In this document: positions 1-21,011 of the stretch, piece after piece
Position numbering within the stretch: position 1 is the first letter of the stretch
Layout of the letters: every line of letters starts with the position of its first letter
From: Chelydra serpentina
Taxonomy: Eukaryota > Chordata > Testudines > Chelydridae
Assembly (NCBI GenBank): GCA_037349315.1
Contig: JBAIAC010000051.1
Coordinates: 24,898,001 to 24,962,000 of the forward strand
Direction of reading: 5' to 3'
DNA length: 64,000 nucleotides
Made by a program: the position numbers and the translations under genes
Notes under the pieces: model-generated
Seen by the model: only the letters and a program-made list of their open reading frames with translations
Told to the model about the DNA's origin: nothing
The model's database searches: none

Positions 1-95
1 AGACTCCCTGTGATGCCTTGGGTAAGTCATGCAATTGCTGCATGCCTCAGTTTCCGTATCTGTAAACGGGATAATGCCTCAGAGAGGGGTTGAGA
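1..95 (+). repeat. MIR-like CORE-SINE fragment
   Basis: The sequence CCTCAGTTTCCGTATCTGTA followed by an A-rich GGATAATGCCTCAGAGAGG and preceded by CCTTGGGTAAGTCA matches the remembered MIR central region. It is cut by the window edge, so its 5' part is unknown. Confidence 0.5.
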
Positions 96-294
96 CTGAA
101 GTCATTAATGCCTCTGCAGCTGCTTGAGATCCTTGGCTGGCATCTGCAAAGTTATTTTGGGGGCATTTGGGGAGCTGTGACTTTCTCAAGCTATTTTTTT
201 GGTAACTTCTTTGTGCTAAAAGTGCTGCTGCCCCCTGAAGACCGTACTTAATCTGTTTACACTGGGAGAGGAGGGATGTAAACCTGGAGTTTAA

Positions 295-3747
<3,453 letters not shown>

Positions 3748-3835
3748 GTTATGAGGTTACGACCATGGAAGAGGCTTGCAAAGAAGGGAACATCTTTGTC
3801 ACCACCACTGGATGCACTGATATTGTGCAGGGCAG
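3748..3835 (+). CDS. AHCY: Adenosylhomocysteinase exon (residues 256-285)
   Basis: This 88-base exon completes the split Gly codon and reads [21 protein letters not shown] with 28 full codons. It ends with AG of a split Arg codon before the GTACTG donor. The stretch is the central part of the NAD-binding domain; the VTTTG turn lies by the cofactor. Human AHCY has TTMDEACQEG and CIDIILGR here; this gene has [10 protein letters not shown] and CTDIVQGR, which are conservative differences. Phase 1 in and 2 out matches both neighbours. Confidence 0.95.
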
Positions 3836-4834
3836 GTACTGTCCATTCCCTGGCTGAATGCAAACTGACTGATATTCAGATATTGACAGGACTCTGCTTG
3901 ACAGCACAGTGGGGGTTCATGCACTGGCTGTTCAGCTCTGCGGGGCTGGGTTTTGTTCACAGGTGGTCAGGTTTTTGGTCTCCAGTGAAGATTTTTGTGC
4001 ATCCCAGTCATGGTTTCTTTGGGGGCGCAAGGCAAGAGGAGCATGGGGGTGTGTGTGCTGTGGTCTGGGGCGAGGGACATTGGTGGAGCTATAGGGAGCA
4101 CTGGAATGGAATTGCCGGGAGTGCTGGGGGCTGGTGGTGAGGGACACTGGCAGAGATTGCGGGGTGGGGGGGGAAGAATCCAGGATCAGAGTAACAGGAA
4201 GGGTGTGCAAGTCAAGACTGAGGCACACAAGCAGAGCTGAGGGAGGAAGCTGGGCTAGAACCTCTGGCCTATGTTTGACTCTCGCTGCTACTCTTGTCCC
4301 CAACGTTAGGGGAGACCTGACTGATTCTGTTGAAGGTTTGCGATTTGAAGATGTTGGTATAGTGATGGCCCAGGGGAACTTTCTGCCTGTTGCAGGATCT
4401 CGCTGTGGCTCTCGGGAGAGATTCCATTTGTGAGCTAATGGGGCAGGAATGAAACAAGTTCATTGCCCCTGTCGTGCCTGACAAATACCCTGGTGGCCGC
4501 TCCCCTCAAGCCCCAGCTTGCAGTCCTCCATCGGGAGCAGTCCCACTGCCCTCTTGCTGCTCCCGATGGAGCCTGTGAATATTGTGCCTGCGAATATTGA
4601 CATCATAAGGTGAAATTGACAAGGGGTGGTTGATGAGGTGATTCTCCCACCCAAGCCTCCTTCAGGGTTCCACTCTTGGGTCCCCACAGGATGCTGCCGG
4701 CCCATTTTCTCAGGATTCACCCTTGTGTTTCCCCTTTCTCCCTGCGTGACGCTGCGCTGCCAGCCAGCTTAGGCGGAATGGAACATCGCCCTCCAATGCC
4801 CTTCTCTGTGACTGAGCCTGGTTTCTCGTTGCAG
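3836..4834 (+). other. AHCY intron, 999 bp
   Basis: The intron runs from a GTACTG donor to a TTTCTCGTTGCAG acceptor. The middle (about 4020-4230) is G-rich. I see no repeat family or gene in it. Confidence 0.8.
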
Positions 4835-4952
4835 ACACTTCGAGCAGATGAAGGATGATTCCATCGTATGTAACATCGGCCACTTTGACGTGGAAGTTGA
4901 TGCAAAGTGGCTAAATGATAACGCGGTGAAGACGGTGAATGTTAAGCCCCAG
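4835..4952 (+). CDS. AHCY: Adenosylhomocysteinase exon with His301 (residues 285-324)
   Basis: The exon begins with the last base of the split Arg codon, reads [20 protein letters not shown] and continues to VNVKPQ, 39 full codons. It ends CAG/GTGAGT. Counting from Lys186, the His of NIGHFD falls exactly at 301, a conserved active-site residue, which independently supports the exon joins upstream. Human AHCY reads VDIKWLNENAVEKVNIKPQ-like sequence here; this copy has [19 protein letters not shown]. Confidence 0.96.
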
Positions 4953-9949
<4,997 letters not shown>

Positions 9950-10669
9950 TAGGGTGCAATGTTTTAATCTTATTTCCATATACTTGCACAGGTGAACCCA
10001 ACCCAGTCCTTCAGGTAGACTTGTAAGTAACCTAAGTTTAGAGAGCTGAAGTCCAACTTGGCATGTGTTCATTCAGAAGCTGACAAAATGGCCGTACAAA
10101 GCAGAAGGTGGATGAGACCTATCCCGGGCCTGGCTAGTGCAAGGTTGTTCCATAGTACATCTTCCAGTCTTGGGGTAATTCTCAGTGACATCACCAAACC
10201 TGTAGGCTTTACCCGCTTTCCTTGGGAGGCTATAGCACAATCTGCCAGCTCACTGTTAGGGACATTTCCTCTCCTTTTCCTCTCTTTAATATTATCCAGT
10301 TAGGCCTAACTACAACTAGAGCTAGTTGACATTTTTCAAACCTTTTGGTACCAAAAACATACATTTGAAAACAAACATTTTAGCAAACTTTTTAGTTGTA
10401 TGAAACTTTAGTTGCAATGTTTCTACATTTTTGGTGCTTTGCTTTTTGCAAACGTTTTCACAATGGTGGGTTTGGGATTTTTTTTTTTTTTAAACAAATT
10501 GAAAAATTATTTGCCACCCTTAACTTTTGATTGGGAGCAGGTTGTGACATGTTGTCATGTGGTATCCTGACTGTTGAGTAGGATGCACTCACTCTAGCTG
10601 CATCTCACGTGGGGAGTGGTGTCTCTGATTTGGACAGCGTTTGGTTTTTGGAAACTTCAGAACATTTTT

Positions 10670-10787
<118 letters not shown>

Positions 10788-10819
10788 GTGACTTTTTGCA
10801 AAGAAAAGGATAAATTTCA

Positions 10820-10945
10820 ACTCTCTGCTCTGACCTAGTTTTGCCATGTGACCTTGGGTAACCTCTGCCTCCATTTCCCCAGCTGTTAAATGGGAGCAAT
10901 GCAACCCTCTCTCATAGGTATTGAAGCTAAGTTAATGTTGATTGG
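10820..10945 (+). repeat. MIR-like SINE fragment
   Basis: It contains the MIR core features GCCATGTGACCTTGGGTAAC, then CCTCCATTTCCCCAGCTG, TTAAATGGGAGCAAT and CTCATAGGTATTG in the expected order and spacing. Confidence 0.65.
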
Positions 10946-12744
10946 GATCCTTAGAAACAAGTTGCCTTGTGAGTGTTTCTATTACCTGAAGCAATGAACA
11001 ATCTGATCAAATGGATCCATCAGGAGGCAGACATCTCGTTTACATATGGCATCTTTCCTATGAGCAAGCTAATTCTTTTTTCAGGTATTTGCTTAAAGGA
11101 GCTTCATTGAATCTGTGTGTGTTTTGGTTTTAAGGGTGCTAAACGTACCCCATTGACAGTCTTTGCAGTAGGGCTGCTCTTGTAGCCAGCATGTTGTTCA
11201 CAACAGAGTTGGACCGGAACTTGTGACAGGAACACTGTGGGTCACACTGGTTTAAATCCATGACCTGTATTTTGGGGCTGGAGTGTGAGATGCCTTCGGA
11301 GCTGGCTCATGTAGAATTGTTCATGCTGTACAAGTCAAGGTGTTCGTAGCATATTCTTCCTGTGCCTGCCCAGCTTTGGTGGCTAGTGGAGCAGGGGTAG
11401 GTCTCTGGCTTCATTCCAACTCTCCCCTATCCCTTTGATGGCTCGTGGTGTGAGTCTGTGAGTGCAGCTGGCTCTTATGAGGAGCAGGATGGGGAAGGGA
11501 GAGGGAAAGCTTCTAAGCCTTCCATCCCCCTTGCACACCTGAGCAGAGCCAGCCACAATCTGGTCCTAATTGCCTAAATGTCCACCACATCTCTGCGAAA
11601 TCTCTGTCTGACTTGGATTTGCTACAAATTCTCCTGGGTTTTCTCTTTTAAACTTAAAATGATCAGTGGATTCTTTGTTCTTGGTTGGGGGAGGAATCTG
11701 GATCGTGTCACAACTGTCATAAGTTTACAAAAGAAACTGTCATCTGGTCTCAATTTTCGGAAACAAGCCTGCGAATTAGACAAGATGGTCGTTTGAGAAA
11801 GATTCTGCTGTTAAGTCCCTGTACCTTTGAAATGTGGCCAGATCCAGAAGTGATGATGCAAAAATGTTATTCCCTTGGTCAATAGATTAAACAGATATGG
11901 AATTGTTTATGAAGGGTTTGCTGAAGGACTTGTAAGCTCCCACTGCCACCTGCTAAAATAATGAGCCAGAAAGGTGTTTTTGGAGGAGATTTGTGGGGAT
12001 CAATCACGCCAAAGAGTGAGGGGATGCATCTCTACCGTTCCCCTTGGAAAAAAAACCTTTATATGAAGTCATTCAGTAACTCTGCTACTTTAATGCCGCC
12101 CCTCAACACACAGCTTCAAGCCCCCTGTAATGTTATTCCTAGTAATAAAACCCAGTAAAACCGATTGAATAAGGGAGATAATCTGCGATCTAACCACTTA
12201 CTAAGCCATGCACAGTTCATTTTATGTATCTCAGACAGGACTAATTTGCATCAATGTTTGATTTAGGGAAGTGCCTGGTACCAGAAACCCCAGTTAAAAA
12301 ACGTGGCACTTGGTAGTGGAAGGTTTTCAAGGAGGTTAATGGGAGTTGGCATTAATGTGCCTGAACAAAAGAAAGATGTCGATAAAATTAAAGTATTACC
12401 AATAGAAACATTGGATAGATTTGTACAAATCTATCTAGCGCATATTTGTTTGAATTTCTGTGTGTAATCAACAAAACTACTCTCCCATCCAGAGAGAACC
12501 TTTCTGTTAGCTTGTTCAGGCGTTTTAAAAAAATCCCTTTTGTGATCATGGCAAGAGAGGGTAGACTTTTTATATCTCAGCTGGTAGCGTGATATTTTGC
12601 AAGTGTGCATCTTTATCTAGTGGGTGTGCACCAGTTCCCCTAGAATAACTTGAAATCAACACTTTCAAAGCTAACCTTGAATGTAAACCTTAACCTGTCT
12701 GCTTGCAATCGGGCAAGGAGCCTGCTCTAGCAAGGGCTGTGTAC

Positions 12745-13560
12745 CAATTGTTCTTCGAGGAATGTCCCTGTGGGTGCTCCACTTTAGGTGTTTGTGCGCT
12801 TCTAGTTAGAGATTTGCAGTAGCAGTGCCCCAGTTGGCCGCGCGTGCACGGCAGCTGCCTCGCACCGCTCTGAGGGGCTACCCAGCGCACAGTCAACCGT
12901 CCCCCAGTTCCTTCTCTACTGCCGTTGGCTTCGGTCGGAACAACAGCAGCGCCCTCAAAACCTTGCTATTCCTTTAGTTCAACCCTCATAGTTGTATCCT
13001 TCATTTACTTCTTCCTTCATTTTTTCTCAATTGAAACCAACCTAAAAACCAACCTTTTTCCCCTCCTGAGGCAGTCATCTGCCTCATAGCCCAGAGGCAC
13101 TCGGAAGGGACTATTCCCATTCCTTCTTTGTGAACAGCCTCTCTGGCATGCTTGGTTCTCCAGGTTTTAAATGCTGTCTGACCTGTAGACTGTCAGTACC
13201 AGTCTCAGATGGTCATTTCCAGTGTGTCCGTTGTCTGGGAGAGAGACACATGGCACAGAAGGGCCACCACTGCAAAGAGCTGACAGCGAGGACTAGAAAA
13301 GCTAGGGATTTCCAATTAAAAGTATGACGCTGGAGAAATCCCTTCAACCTGCTTCTGATCCTGAGCGCAGGACCCCTCCCCGCGACTTCTGTTCCACCTC
13401 CTCCACAAGTGGATCCACTTCTCTCTGGGTTTTGTGGCAGTGATTCATCTTTTACCCTGGGAAACCTCTGACTCCTGAGCCCCCTTGGTGCACAGAGGCG
13501 TGTTGTTTGTTCAGCTCTGGAGAGAAAGCGGGGGGCAAAAAAAATTTTTTTGTTTAGCAT
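12745..13560 (+). mobile_element. DIRS retroelement, 5' fragment with gag start
   Basis: The left part, starting TTGTTCTTCGAGGAATGTCC, resembles the terminal sequence of the DIRS copies at 18945-20425 and 24615-28165. An open frame at 13130-13327 then encodes 65 residues with CLTCRLSVPVSDGHFQCVRC followed by LGERH and a further Cys. This is the cysteine/histidine cluster I recognise from vertebrate DIRS ORF1 (gag-like) proteins. Similarity seems to continue, with stops, to about 13560. The rest of the element is missing. Confidence 0.7.
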
Positions 13561-13843
13561 TTGTGAAAACTTAAACTGCAACGTTCTTCTGCATAGATTT
13601 GGCCTGTTTTTTTGTTTTTCACCAACTGCTTCTAATAAATAAACTGAAAATTGTTTTCAAATGGGCCAGGGAAAGCCACTCAGTTGATGCAACGGCCCCC
13701 TCGCCTGCTGTCGCTTCCAGGCCTGTTCACTGCTTATCGAACCTGTTCCTCTGCGGTAACTGTCTCCTTCCACTGCCCAGTTGCTCTTACTGTGGAAAAA
13801 CACTGCCTGAATACCCTGGCTGAACTCTTGATTAGAGGAGGAG

Positions 13844-14030
13844 GGCAGCATGGTCTGGTGGGTAAGGCGCTAGAGACTGGGGTCCTATTCCTGGCTCTGC
13901 AACTGACCTGTGGGGTGACAGCCGAGGGCAGGTCACTTCATCTCCTCGTGCCTCCATTTCCCCATTTGTAAAATGGCGGGAGGATACTGGTGTCTCAAAG
14001 AAGAGCCAAGTATAATAATAATCCAAGTGA
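13844..14030 (+). repeat. MIR-like SINE, nearly full length
   Basis: The order of parts is a tRNA-like head (CATGGTCTGGTGGGTAAGGC), a CORE region (GGCTCTGCAACTGACCTG), GGGCAGGTCACTTCATCTC, CCTCCATTTCCCCATTTGTA and a short AAT-rich tail. This fits a CORE-SINE of the MIR superfamily in sense orientation. Confidence 0.75.
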
Positions 14031-15841
14031 TCTTTGCTTCTGGTTTGCTCATCTTCAGATGGTAACATAAGGACTTACAAACTGCTGTCTTACTCTTCTA
14101 CACTATATGCACGGCAGGATCAAGGCAATTCAGGGCCCCAGGTGTGCCACAATAGGGGTCCCCTAGGACTCCACTTTACAGCCCTACCCCGATGCCCTGG
14201 CTTTGCCCCCACCTGGAATAGCAGCAGCAGGAAGGACCCCTTCCCTTCAGGACTCCTTTCCCTCCGAGAGGCAGGGGTGGTGATATGGTGCCCTTTGATG
14301 CCCCCAGGAGCAGCAGAAAAGGCACCCTCCCCTGGTGAATTATAAGGGTGGCAGAAGGGGTTCCCTTTCCCTCTGTGGACAGGCTGAGGTGGTGGCAGCA
14401 AGAGGGAAAGAGAGAGTCTTTAGCTAGGGGGGTGTATTTGCTGTGTAGGGCAGGCTGGGTCCTCTACACTGTTTACCTTCTCCCACACACAGCCCTTTGC
14501 TGTGGTAGGGTGGGTGAGGTCCTTAGAACAGTGGGTCTTGGAGCTAACACCCCACTGAGAGGCACAGGACATTTCACCCCTTTCCGAGTTATTGTTTCAG
14601 GCTCTTTGCAGACCCAGGCAGGCAGGTCATGTTTTCATGCTGTTCTCCACAGCCTGTAAGATAGAAACTTGCTTTTTATAGTGGAAGCTTAGATTCAGGC
14701 CTCATTGCATGACTCTTCCAGGAGCTAGGGTCTGAGGCGTGGGCCTGTGCTTATGATTTAATGCTGCCCTAGCTATGAAGTTATCTGTCAATCTCTCCTG
14801 ATGCCTTATCTGCCAGTTCTTATCATTATTTGTGTTTGCTTTAGCTTTGCTGTATTCTTCTTAACTGCAGGGACCAGAACACAGTTCCTTGAGTAATTGC
14901 ACCAGAGCTATGCACAATGGCATGGCTACCTCTCCAGCTATGCATGTGAACATTATCAGCGTTTGCTTTTTGCAATGGATTCACGCTGCAAACTAGTTTC
15001 TTCTAAATCTGCGGCTTTTCAAGCAGTGGTCTTTGTTTTGTGTCCGAGCTGCTTACTTCTCCTTTAATTAGTATTGATTTTTATTTGACTACCTATAGCC
15101 TACCACTGTGCTCCTCACTCAAAGATCATGCTGCATCTTGGTTCTGGCTGTGCGCGTGCGTGCGCGTGTGTGTGTGTACACACTCCTTTCTCTGGGGAAA
15201 ATCTAGATCTGAATGTAGGTCCATAAAATGTACCACTTGGATCTTTTTCTCCATTGCCTATCCCTGCTTTTATTGATCACTCTGTTCCTTGTTTGTTCAA
15301 TACTTTGATAGACGCCACATAGTTTTCATCTATTATTCCTGAATTCGGAATTCCTTTGTTATGTGACATTAACTGTTTTATGGAAATTGAAACATGGTTA
15401 CCTTACAATGGACACTTTCCCCATCAGCTGAGACTCCCGTGGTTGGTATTGCAATTTGCACATTGCAGTGCGTGAAACAATGTTAGCCCTGGTCTACACT
15501 ATGAGTTTAGGTCGAATTTAGCAGCGTTGGGTTGATTTAACCCTGCACTCATCCATACAAGGAGGCCATTTTTGTCGACTTAAAGGGCTCTTAAAACTGA
15601 TTTCTGTACTCCTACATGATGAGGGGATTAGCGCTAAAATCGACGTCGCTGGGTCGAATTTCGGGTAGTGTGGATGCAATTCGATGTTATTGGCCTCCGG
15701 GAGCTATCCCAGAGTGCTCCATTGTGACCGCTCTGGATAGCACTTTCAACGCAGATGCACTAGTCAGGTACACAGGAAAAGCCCCGGGAACTTTTGAATT
15801 TCATTTCCTGTTTGGCCAGCATGGCGAGCTGATCAGCACAG

Positions 15842-16270
15842 GTGACCATGCAGTCCCAGAATCACATAAGAGCTCCAGCATGGACCGAACGGGAGGTACT
15901 GGATCTGATCGCTGTATGGGGAGAGGAATCTGCGCTGTCAGAACTTTGTTCCAAAAGACGTGATGCCAATATATATGCCAAAATCTCCAAGGGCATGATG
16001 GAGAGGTTATCGCAGATTAGAAGGCGAAAAAAATGCACTCACGATGACATGTTTTCCAAGCTCATGCAGTCCTCCCGCACTGATAGGACACAGCTTAATG
16101 CATGGAGGCATTCAGAGGCAGAGGCCAGGAAAGAAGTAAGTGAGCGCGAAGAGCGGAAGCAGGACGCGATGCTGAGGCTAATGGGGGAGCAAACGAACAC
16201 GATGAAGCGTCTGTTGGAGCTGCAGGAAAGCCAACAAGAGCACAGACCCCTCGCTGCATCCACTGTATAA
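15842..16270 (+). CDS. Harbinger Myb/SANT-like DNA-binding protein (transposon ORF)
   Basis: The open frame is 142 codons. It begins MQSQNHIRAPAWTEREVLDL and continues IAVWGEES, the first helix of the Myb/SANT-like (trihelix) domain that Harbinger elements use to help the transposase bind DNA. A long charged helix follows (RHSEAEARKEVSEREERKQD) with QTNTMKRLLELQESQQEH near the end, a coiled-coil-like tail. The part between about residues 50 and 75 does not align well with the paralogous gene at 35740-36266, so an internal deletion is possible. Expression is unknown. It sits in sense orientation in an AHCY intron. Confidence 0.7.
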   Translation: MTMQSQNHIRAPAWTEREVLDLIAVWGEESALSELCSKRRDANIYAKISKGMMERLSQIRRRKKCTHDDMFSKLMQSSRTDRTQLNAWRHSEAEARKEVSEREERKQDAMLRLMGEQTNTMKRLLELQESQQEHRPLAASTV

Positions 16271-16650
16271 CTGCCTACCCTCCTTCCCCATGTTCCATAG
16301 CCTCCTCACCCAGATGCCCAAGAACGCACAGGGGAGGCTCCGGACACCCAGCCACTGCACTCCAGAGGATGACCCAAGCAACAGAAGGCTGTCATTCAAA
16401 CAGTTTGATTTTTATTGTGACTACAATAAGCAATGTGGCCTTGTCCTTCCCTCCTCCCCCACCCCACCCGGGCTACCTTGTCCGTTATCTCTCTCTCTCT
16501 CTCTCTTTTTTTTTTTTTATTAATAAAGAAAGAATGCATGGTTTCAAAACAATAATTACTTTATTTTGAAGGGGGGAGGGTGATTGGCTTACAGAGAATT
16601 AAAATCAACAAAGGGGACGGGTTTGCATCAAGGAGAAACCCACACAATTC

Positions 16651-16935
16651 TCACACTGTAGCCTGGCCAGTCATGAAACTGGTTTTCAAAGCCTCTCTGA
16701 TGTGCAGCACGCCTTGCTGTGCTCTTCTAATCGCCCTGGTGTCTGGCTGCTCAAAATCAGATGCCAGGCGATTTGCCTCAACCTCCCACCCCGCCATACA
16801 TGTCTCCCCCTTACTCTCACAGATATTATGGAGCACAGAGCAAGCAGCAGTAACAATGGGAAGGTTGGTTGCGCTGAAGTCTGACCAACAGCGCCAGCGA
16901 GCTTTTAAACGTCCAAATGCACATTCTACCACCAT
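16651..16935 (-). pseudogene. Harbinger transposase, C-terminal remnant
   Basis: The 94-codon frame contains VVECAFGRLKARWRC, where the Glu is the third acidic residue of the DDE catalytic triad, then VTAACSVLHNICESKGE and a tail with RAIRRAQQG. It aligns by eye with the last 95 residues of the more complete transposase at 56455-57704. The two catalytic Asp residues and the whole N-terminal part are absent, so it is not functional. Confidence 0.8.
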
Positions 16936-18944
16936 TCTGCACTTGCTCAGCCTGTAGTTGAACTGCTCCTTACTACTGTCCAGGCTTCATGAGCCATGGG
17001 AGCAAGGGGTAGGCTGGGGTAGGTGCGACTGCGTGGTGCTGCCGGCTGGAAGAGCAGCCCGAGGCAGAAGCATCCAGCTCTCAGGAGAGCAGAGTTGCAG
17101 CGGAAGCCGTACACCATACCCTGGAGGTTGCTAGGAGCCGGGCAAGGAAGATGTTCCCAGAACCCCTGGCCAAGCTACATGTCCGACAAGGACGGCTACC
17201 AGTTCTACTGCATCGTCTGCTACAGAGTTGCAGGAGAGCAGAGTTGCAGTGGAAGCAGTGGAGCCGTACACCGTGGACGAGGACGGCTAGCAGTCCTACT
17301 GCACCGTCTGCTGTGAAGGTACCCAGGAGCTGCAGCGGTGACGGTGAGCTCAGTGGGCTCCATGCTTGCTGTGGTATGGTGTCTGCACAGTTAACCCAGG
17401 AAAAAAGGTGCAAAACGATTGTCTGCCATTGCTTTCATGGAGGGAGAGGTGACTGACGACGTACCCAAAACCACCTGCAACAATGTTTTTGCCCAGTGAG
17501 GCATTGGGAGCTTAACCCAGAATTCCAATGGGTGGCGGAGACTGTGGGAACTGTGGGATAGCCCCCCACAGTGCACTGCTCTGTAAGTCGATGCTAGCCA
17601 TGGTAGTGAGAACGCACTCCGCCGACTTAATGCACTTAGTGTGGACACACACAATCGACTGTATAAAATCTCTTCTGAAAAATCGACTTCTATAAAATCG
17701 ACCTAATTTTGTAGTGTAGACATACCCTTGGTGTCACAGCCAGCTTTGTTACAAGTGGCGTTTCACTGTTGCTGAGTTCATGAAGTATGTTACTCTGTAT
17801 CACTCTGTTCCTTTTTAGACTAAAATAGGGTAATTGCTTCCAGGAACATACCAAGCAAATTCATTTTTCAAAACTCATACTTGGTGCTCAGATGCATTTC
17901 TTCCAAATGTTCCGATAATAAAACACTTATTTTATAGCTTAGTGCTTTGCACTGGTTATGCATCTGGCTGATTAGCCCGATCACTCTTCGTTATTCCTTC
18001 AAAACAGGACTTTTTACATTGATCAAATAGCTCTCGTCGCCCATGATTTATTCTCAGTCTGTGCGTTCCTCTGATATTCAGGTGCATTTTATCCAGACTG
18101 TAGCTTGCTATGGATTTTTTTTGGTTTTCTTTCATCTTTGGTATTGCCATTTGTTCTTCATCTCTCCGATTACAGCCACAAACATCTCTGCAGAAGGTTC
18201 TTCTGTGCAAATTCTGTAGCCATCTGCAGCACTGATGCAGTTACCTCCTCACCTTCTAAATCTTTTAGCACTCCTGTTTTCTTCACTAGCTTTTCTTTTG
18301 CTGTTTTTTAGATCTTTGTTTCATTTGACTCTCTTACACAGCACTGTCACTTCACGCCCTTGGCTCCCTTACATTCCTTGGTGACTTGTTCATCTCTACT
18401 TTTCAAGCCCTCTTCCACTTCCTATATATTTTTTCTCCTCTGTTTTTCTACCGGGAATGCAGGTATTTTAAATCTTCCTTGAACAGAAGTTGTTAGTAGC
18501 ATTCATTACAGGAGAAGTTGTACGTCCTAACCAGTCGAAGGATCCCCAGAGCACAAATATATAGCCCAAAAGTGGGTGTTTTGCAATCTCTTTGTGCAAC
18601 AGTTTTTTTGTGCAATGGTTTTCTTCATTTTTTTTCCCCAACTGCTTTATGAAAATAGCATTGTTCTAAAAGGGCTGCTCATTACTGTAGCCCTTTTTGT
18701 GCTGGAGAATATTGAACAACTTGGGTGTGTTTGACACCCAGCATTGGAACCACCTCTGGAATAAAATGCACCAAGGGCTTACTTCACTAGGAACGCATAT
18801 AGAGGTTAGCTACCTTGCTGTAGCTTAGCTCCCTTTTCCCTAGTGAAGACCTTCTAGGGTGTACATGAAAAGTTAGCTAACCTGAATGTATATTCCTAGT
18901 GTGCACGTACCCAAACTGGAAGGCCAAGAATAGTAGGCAGGGCT

Positions 18945-20425
18945 CCAGTGTGGTGCGTTCCACATGACCCTTCCCATGCTTCTGGACCTCATCACACAGG
19001 ATCACGGCAGACTACAGCACCCCAACCTGGAGTGCCTCGCGTGGAAACTCCATGGCTAAACCTGCTTGAACTGCAGTGCTCGGACTCTGTTAGGAAAGTT
19101 CTTTTGGGAAGCAGGAAACATACCTGGCAAAGTGTAAGTGCTTCTCCATTTGGTCCCTACAGAAACATTTGGTCCCCAACCCTCCTGCAGCAAGTCTCTA
19201 TTCTCCTTGTGCTAGATGACCTCTTTTACCCAAAGCAACCGGGGTTGGCTGTATCTTCTATTAAGGTTCACATGGCGGCCGTCTTGGCCTTCTATCTGGG
19301 TATGGAGGGGCAGGTCAGTCTTTGGCAATCCCATGGTGGATTCCTTAAGGACTAAGATAGGCTTTATCCCCAGATTAGGCAGTGGGATCTTAACCTGGTT
19401 CTTTCCAGACTTACGGGGCCCCATTTCGAGCCACTGGTGACCTATCCTTTATCCTACCTCTCCTGGAAGGTGGCTTTTCTGGTGGCCATAACCTCAGCCA
19501 GAAGGGTCTCCGAGCTCAGAGCACTTACTTCTGAGCCCCACTACTTGGTCTTTTACAAAGACAAGGTGCAGCTACACCCACACCCAGCGTTCCTACTTAA
19601 GGAAGTCAAACATTTTCATGTGAATCAGGACATATTTCTACCGGTATTCTTTCCTAAGCCTCATGCCAGCAACAAAGAGCGAGCACTCCATTCCCTTGAT
19701 GTCAGGCATGCACTAGGCTTCTATTTGTGAACACACAAAGCCGTTTTGCAAGTCACCATAGCTCTTTATTGCAATCGCTGAGAGGATGAAAGGGCTCCCC
19801 GTCTCGACCCAGCATATTTCATCATGGATCACATCCTGCATCAGAACGTGCCACAACCTAGCTAAAATTCCAGCCCCCCTGTTAACGGCGCACTCCACGA
19901 GAGCGCAGGCGTCATCTGCCGCATTCCTTGCGCAGGTCCCTATCCAAGACATATGCAAGGCAGCAATGTGATCTCCCATCCACAATTTTACGTTGCACTA
20001 TGCCATCACCCAACAGGCGAGGGATGATGTGGTCTTCGGCAGGGCCTTACTGCACTCTGACCCCTCCTCCGTCGAAATTGCTTGAAAGTCACCTGTTGGA
20101 ATGCACATAACCAATCACTTGAAGAAAAGACAGTTACCTACCTTTCGTAACTGTTGTTCTTTGAGATGTTTTGCTCATATCCATTCCAAATCCTGCCCGC
20201 CTCCCCTCTGTTGGAGTATTCCGGTAAGAAGGAACTGAGCAGGCGGCGGGTCGGCAGGGACCTATATATACTGCCATAAAGGCACCACTCCAGGGGGCTC
20301 CACAGCCAACCCGATGGGTACCGCTAGGGTAAAACCTTCCGACGACCATACACGTGGCGCGTGCACACACCTATTGGAATGGACATGAGCAATACATCTC
20401 GAAGTTACAAAAGGTAGGTAACCGT
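18945..20425 (+). mobile_element. DIRS retroelement, 3' fragment with decayed tyrosine recombinase
   Basis: From left to right it holds a short remnant before the recombinase, the recombinase in several frames, and a 3' terminal region (about 20100-20425) that resembles the ends of the DIRS copy at 24615-28165. The best frame (19437-19730) reads SWKVAFLVAITSARRVSELR and continues LFYKDKVQLHPHP-like sequence; the Arg of SARRVSEL is the first catalytic Arg. A HSTR box is readable further on in another frame (near 19900). Stops and frameshifts show it is dead. Confidence 0.75.
19216..20030 (+). pseudogene. DIRS tyrosine recombinase remnant
   Basis: The region is similar throughout to the recombinase at 26909-27808 and to the minus-strand copy at 52789-53262. 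It needs at least three frame changes and reads through a TGA after LGFYL. DIRS recombinases insert circular DNA without making target duplications; this copy lacks an intact frame. Confidence 0.75.
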
Positions 20426-21011
20426 CTTTTCTTTGGGGAACTCTTCTGTGAGTCTTATGGCTTATCTCAAATCTCCTTGGACAATATAGTACCCTGTTGA
20501 GATGCTGTTAGGGCCAGGGGAAGAGAGGCTGGCAGCACGGTTGACTTTACCAGCCTAACTTTTCTTCTGTCCACCACAACGAGGCCGGATCCTTTTTTGT
20601 TTTTGCTTTTAGCTGACTAGCTTGCTCCCTGCTCTTGAGTTAATGCGTGGAGATTACATTGGGTACAAAAAGGTACAGTCCAGGAAAGGCTGCCACAAGT
20701 TAATCTCTTGCCTCATGCTTGGACTTTAGATTGACTAACTGACCCAGGTGGGGGAAGCTGCAGCTGAATGATTTAGTTATTGACTGCTCAGGTGTAAAGA
20801 GGTCACTGTATTTAGGACACAGCGGGGGACCTGGGAAGAGCAGGACTGTCGCATTCTTACTCCTCTGCAGATCCTGTTACGTTTAACGCTTGGGGTTGGC
20901 GGTTGGGCCTCCCTGGTGTGATGGCCACCAGTGGGCACCACTTCATGGACTTCTCCAGCCGTCAGCACTGGCTGAACCTCCTGGGCTTAACGTTTTCTTG
21001 TTGTCTTTCAG

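Larger units (their letters stand above)
15486..17727. mobile_element. PIF/Harbinger DNA transposon, internally deleted
   Basis: Terminal inverted repeats of about 35 bp share GTCTACACTA and TTAGGTCGAATTTA-like sequence at both ends. The left flank is TTA and the right TTG, compatible with a decayed 3-bp target duplication. It carries a Myb-like gene on the + strand (about 15849-16270) and the 3' part of a DDE transposase on the - strand (16651-16935), convergent as in Harbinger elements, with poly-T/AATAAA signals between them. Most of the transposase gene is gone, so the copy cannot move by itself. Confidence 0.85.
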
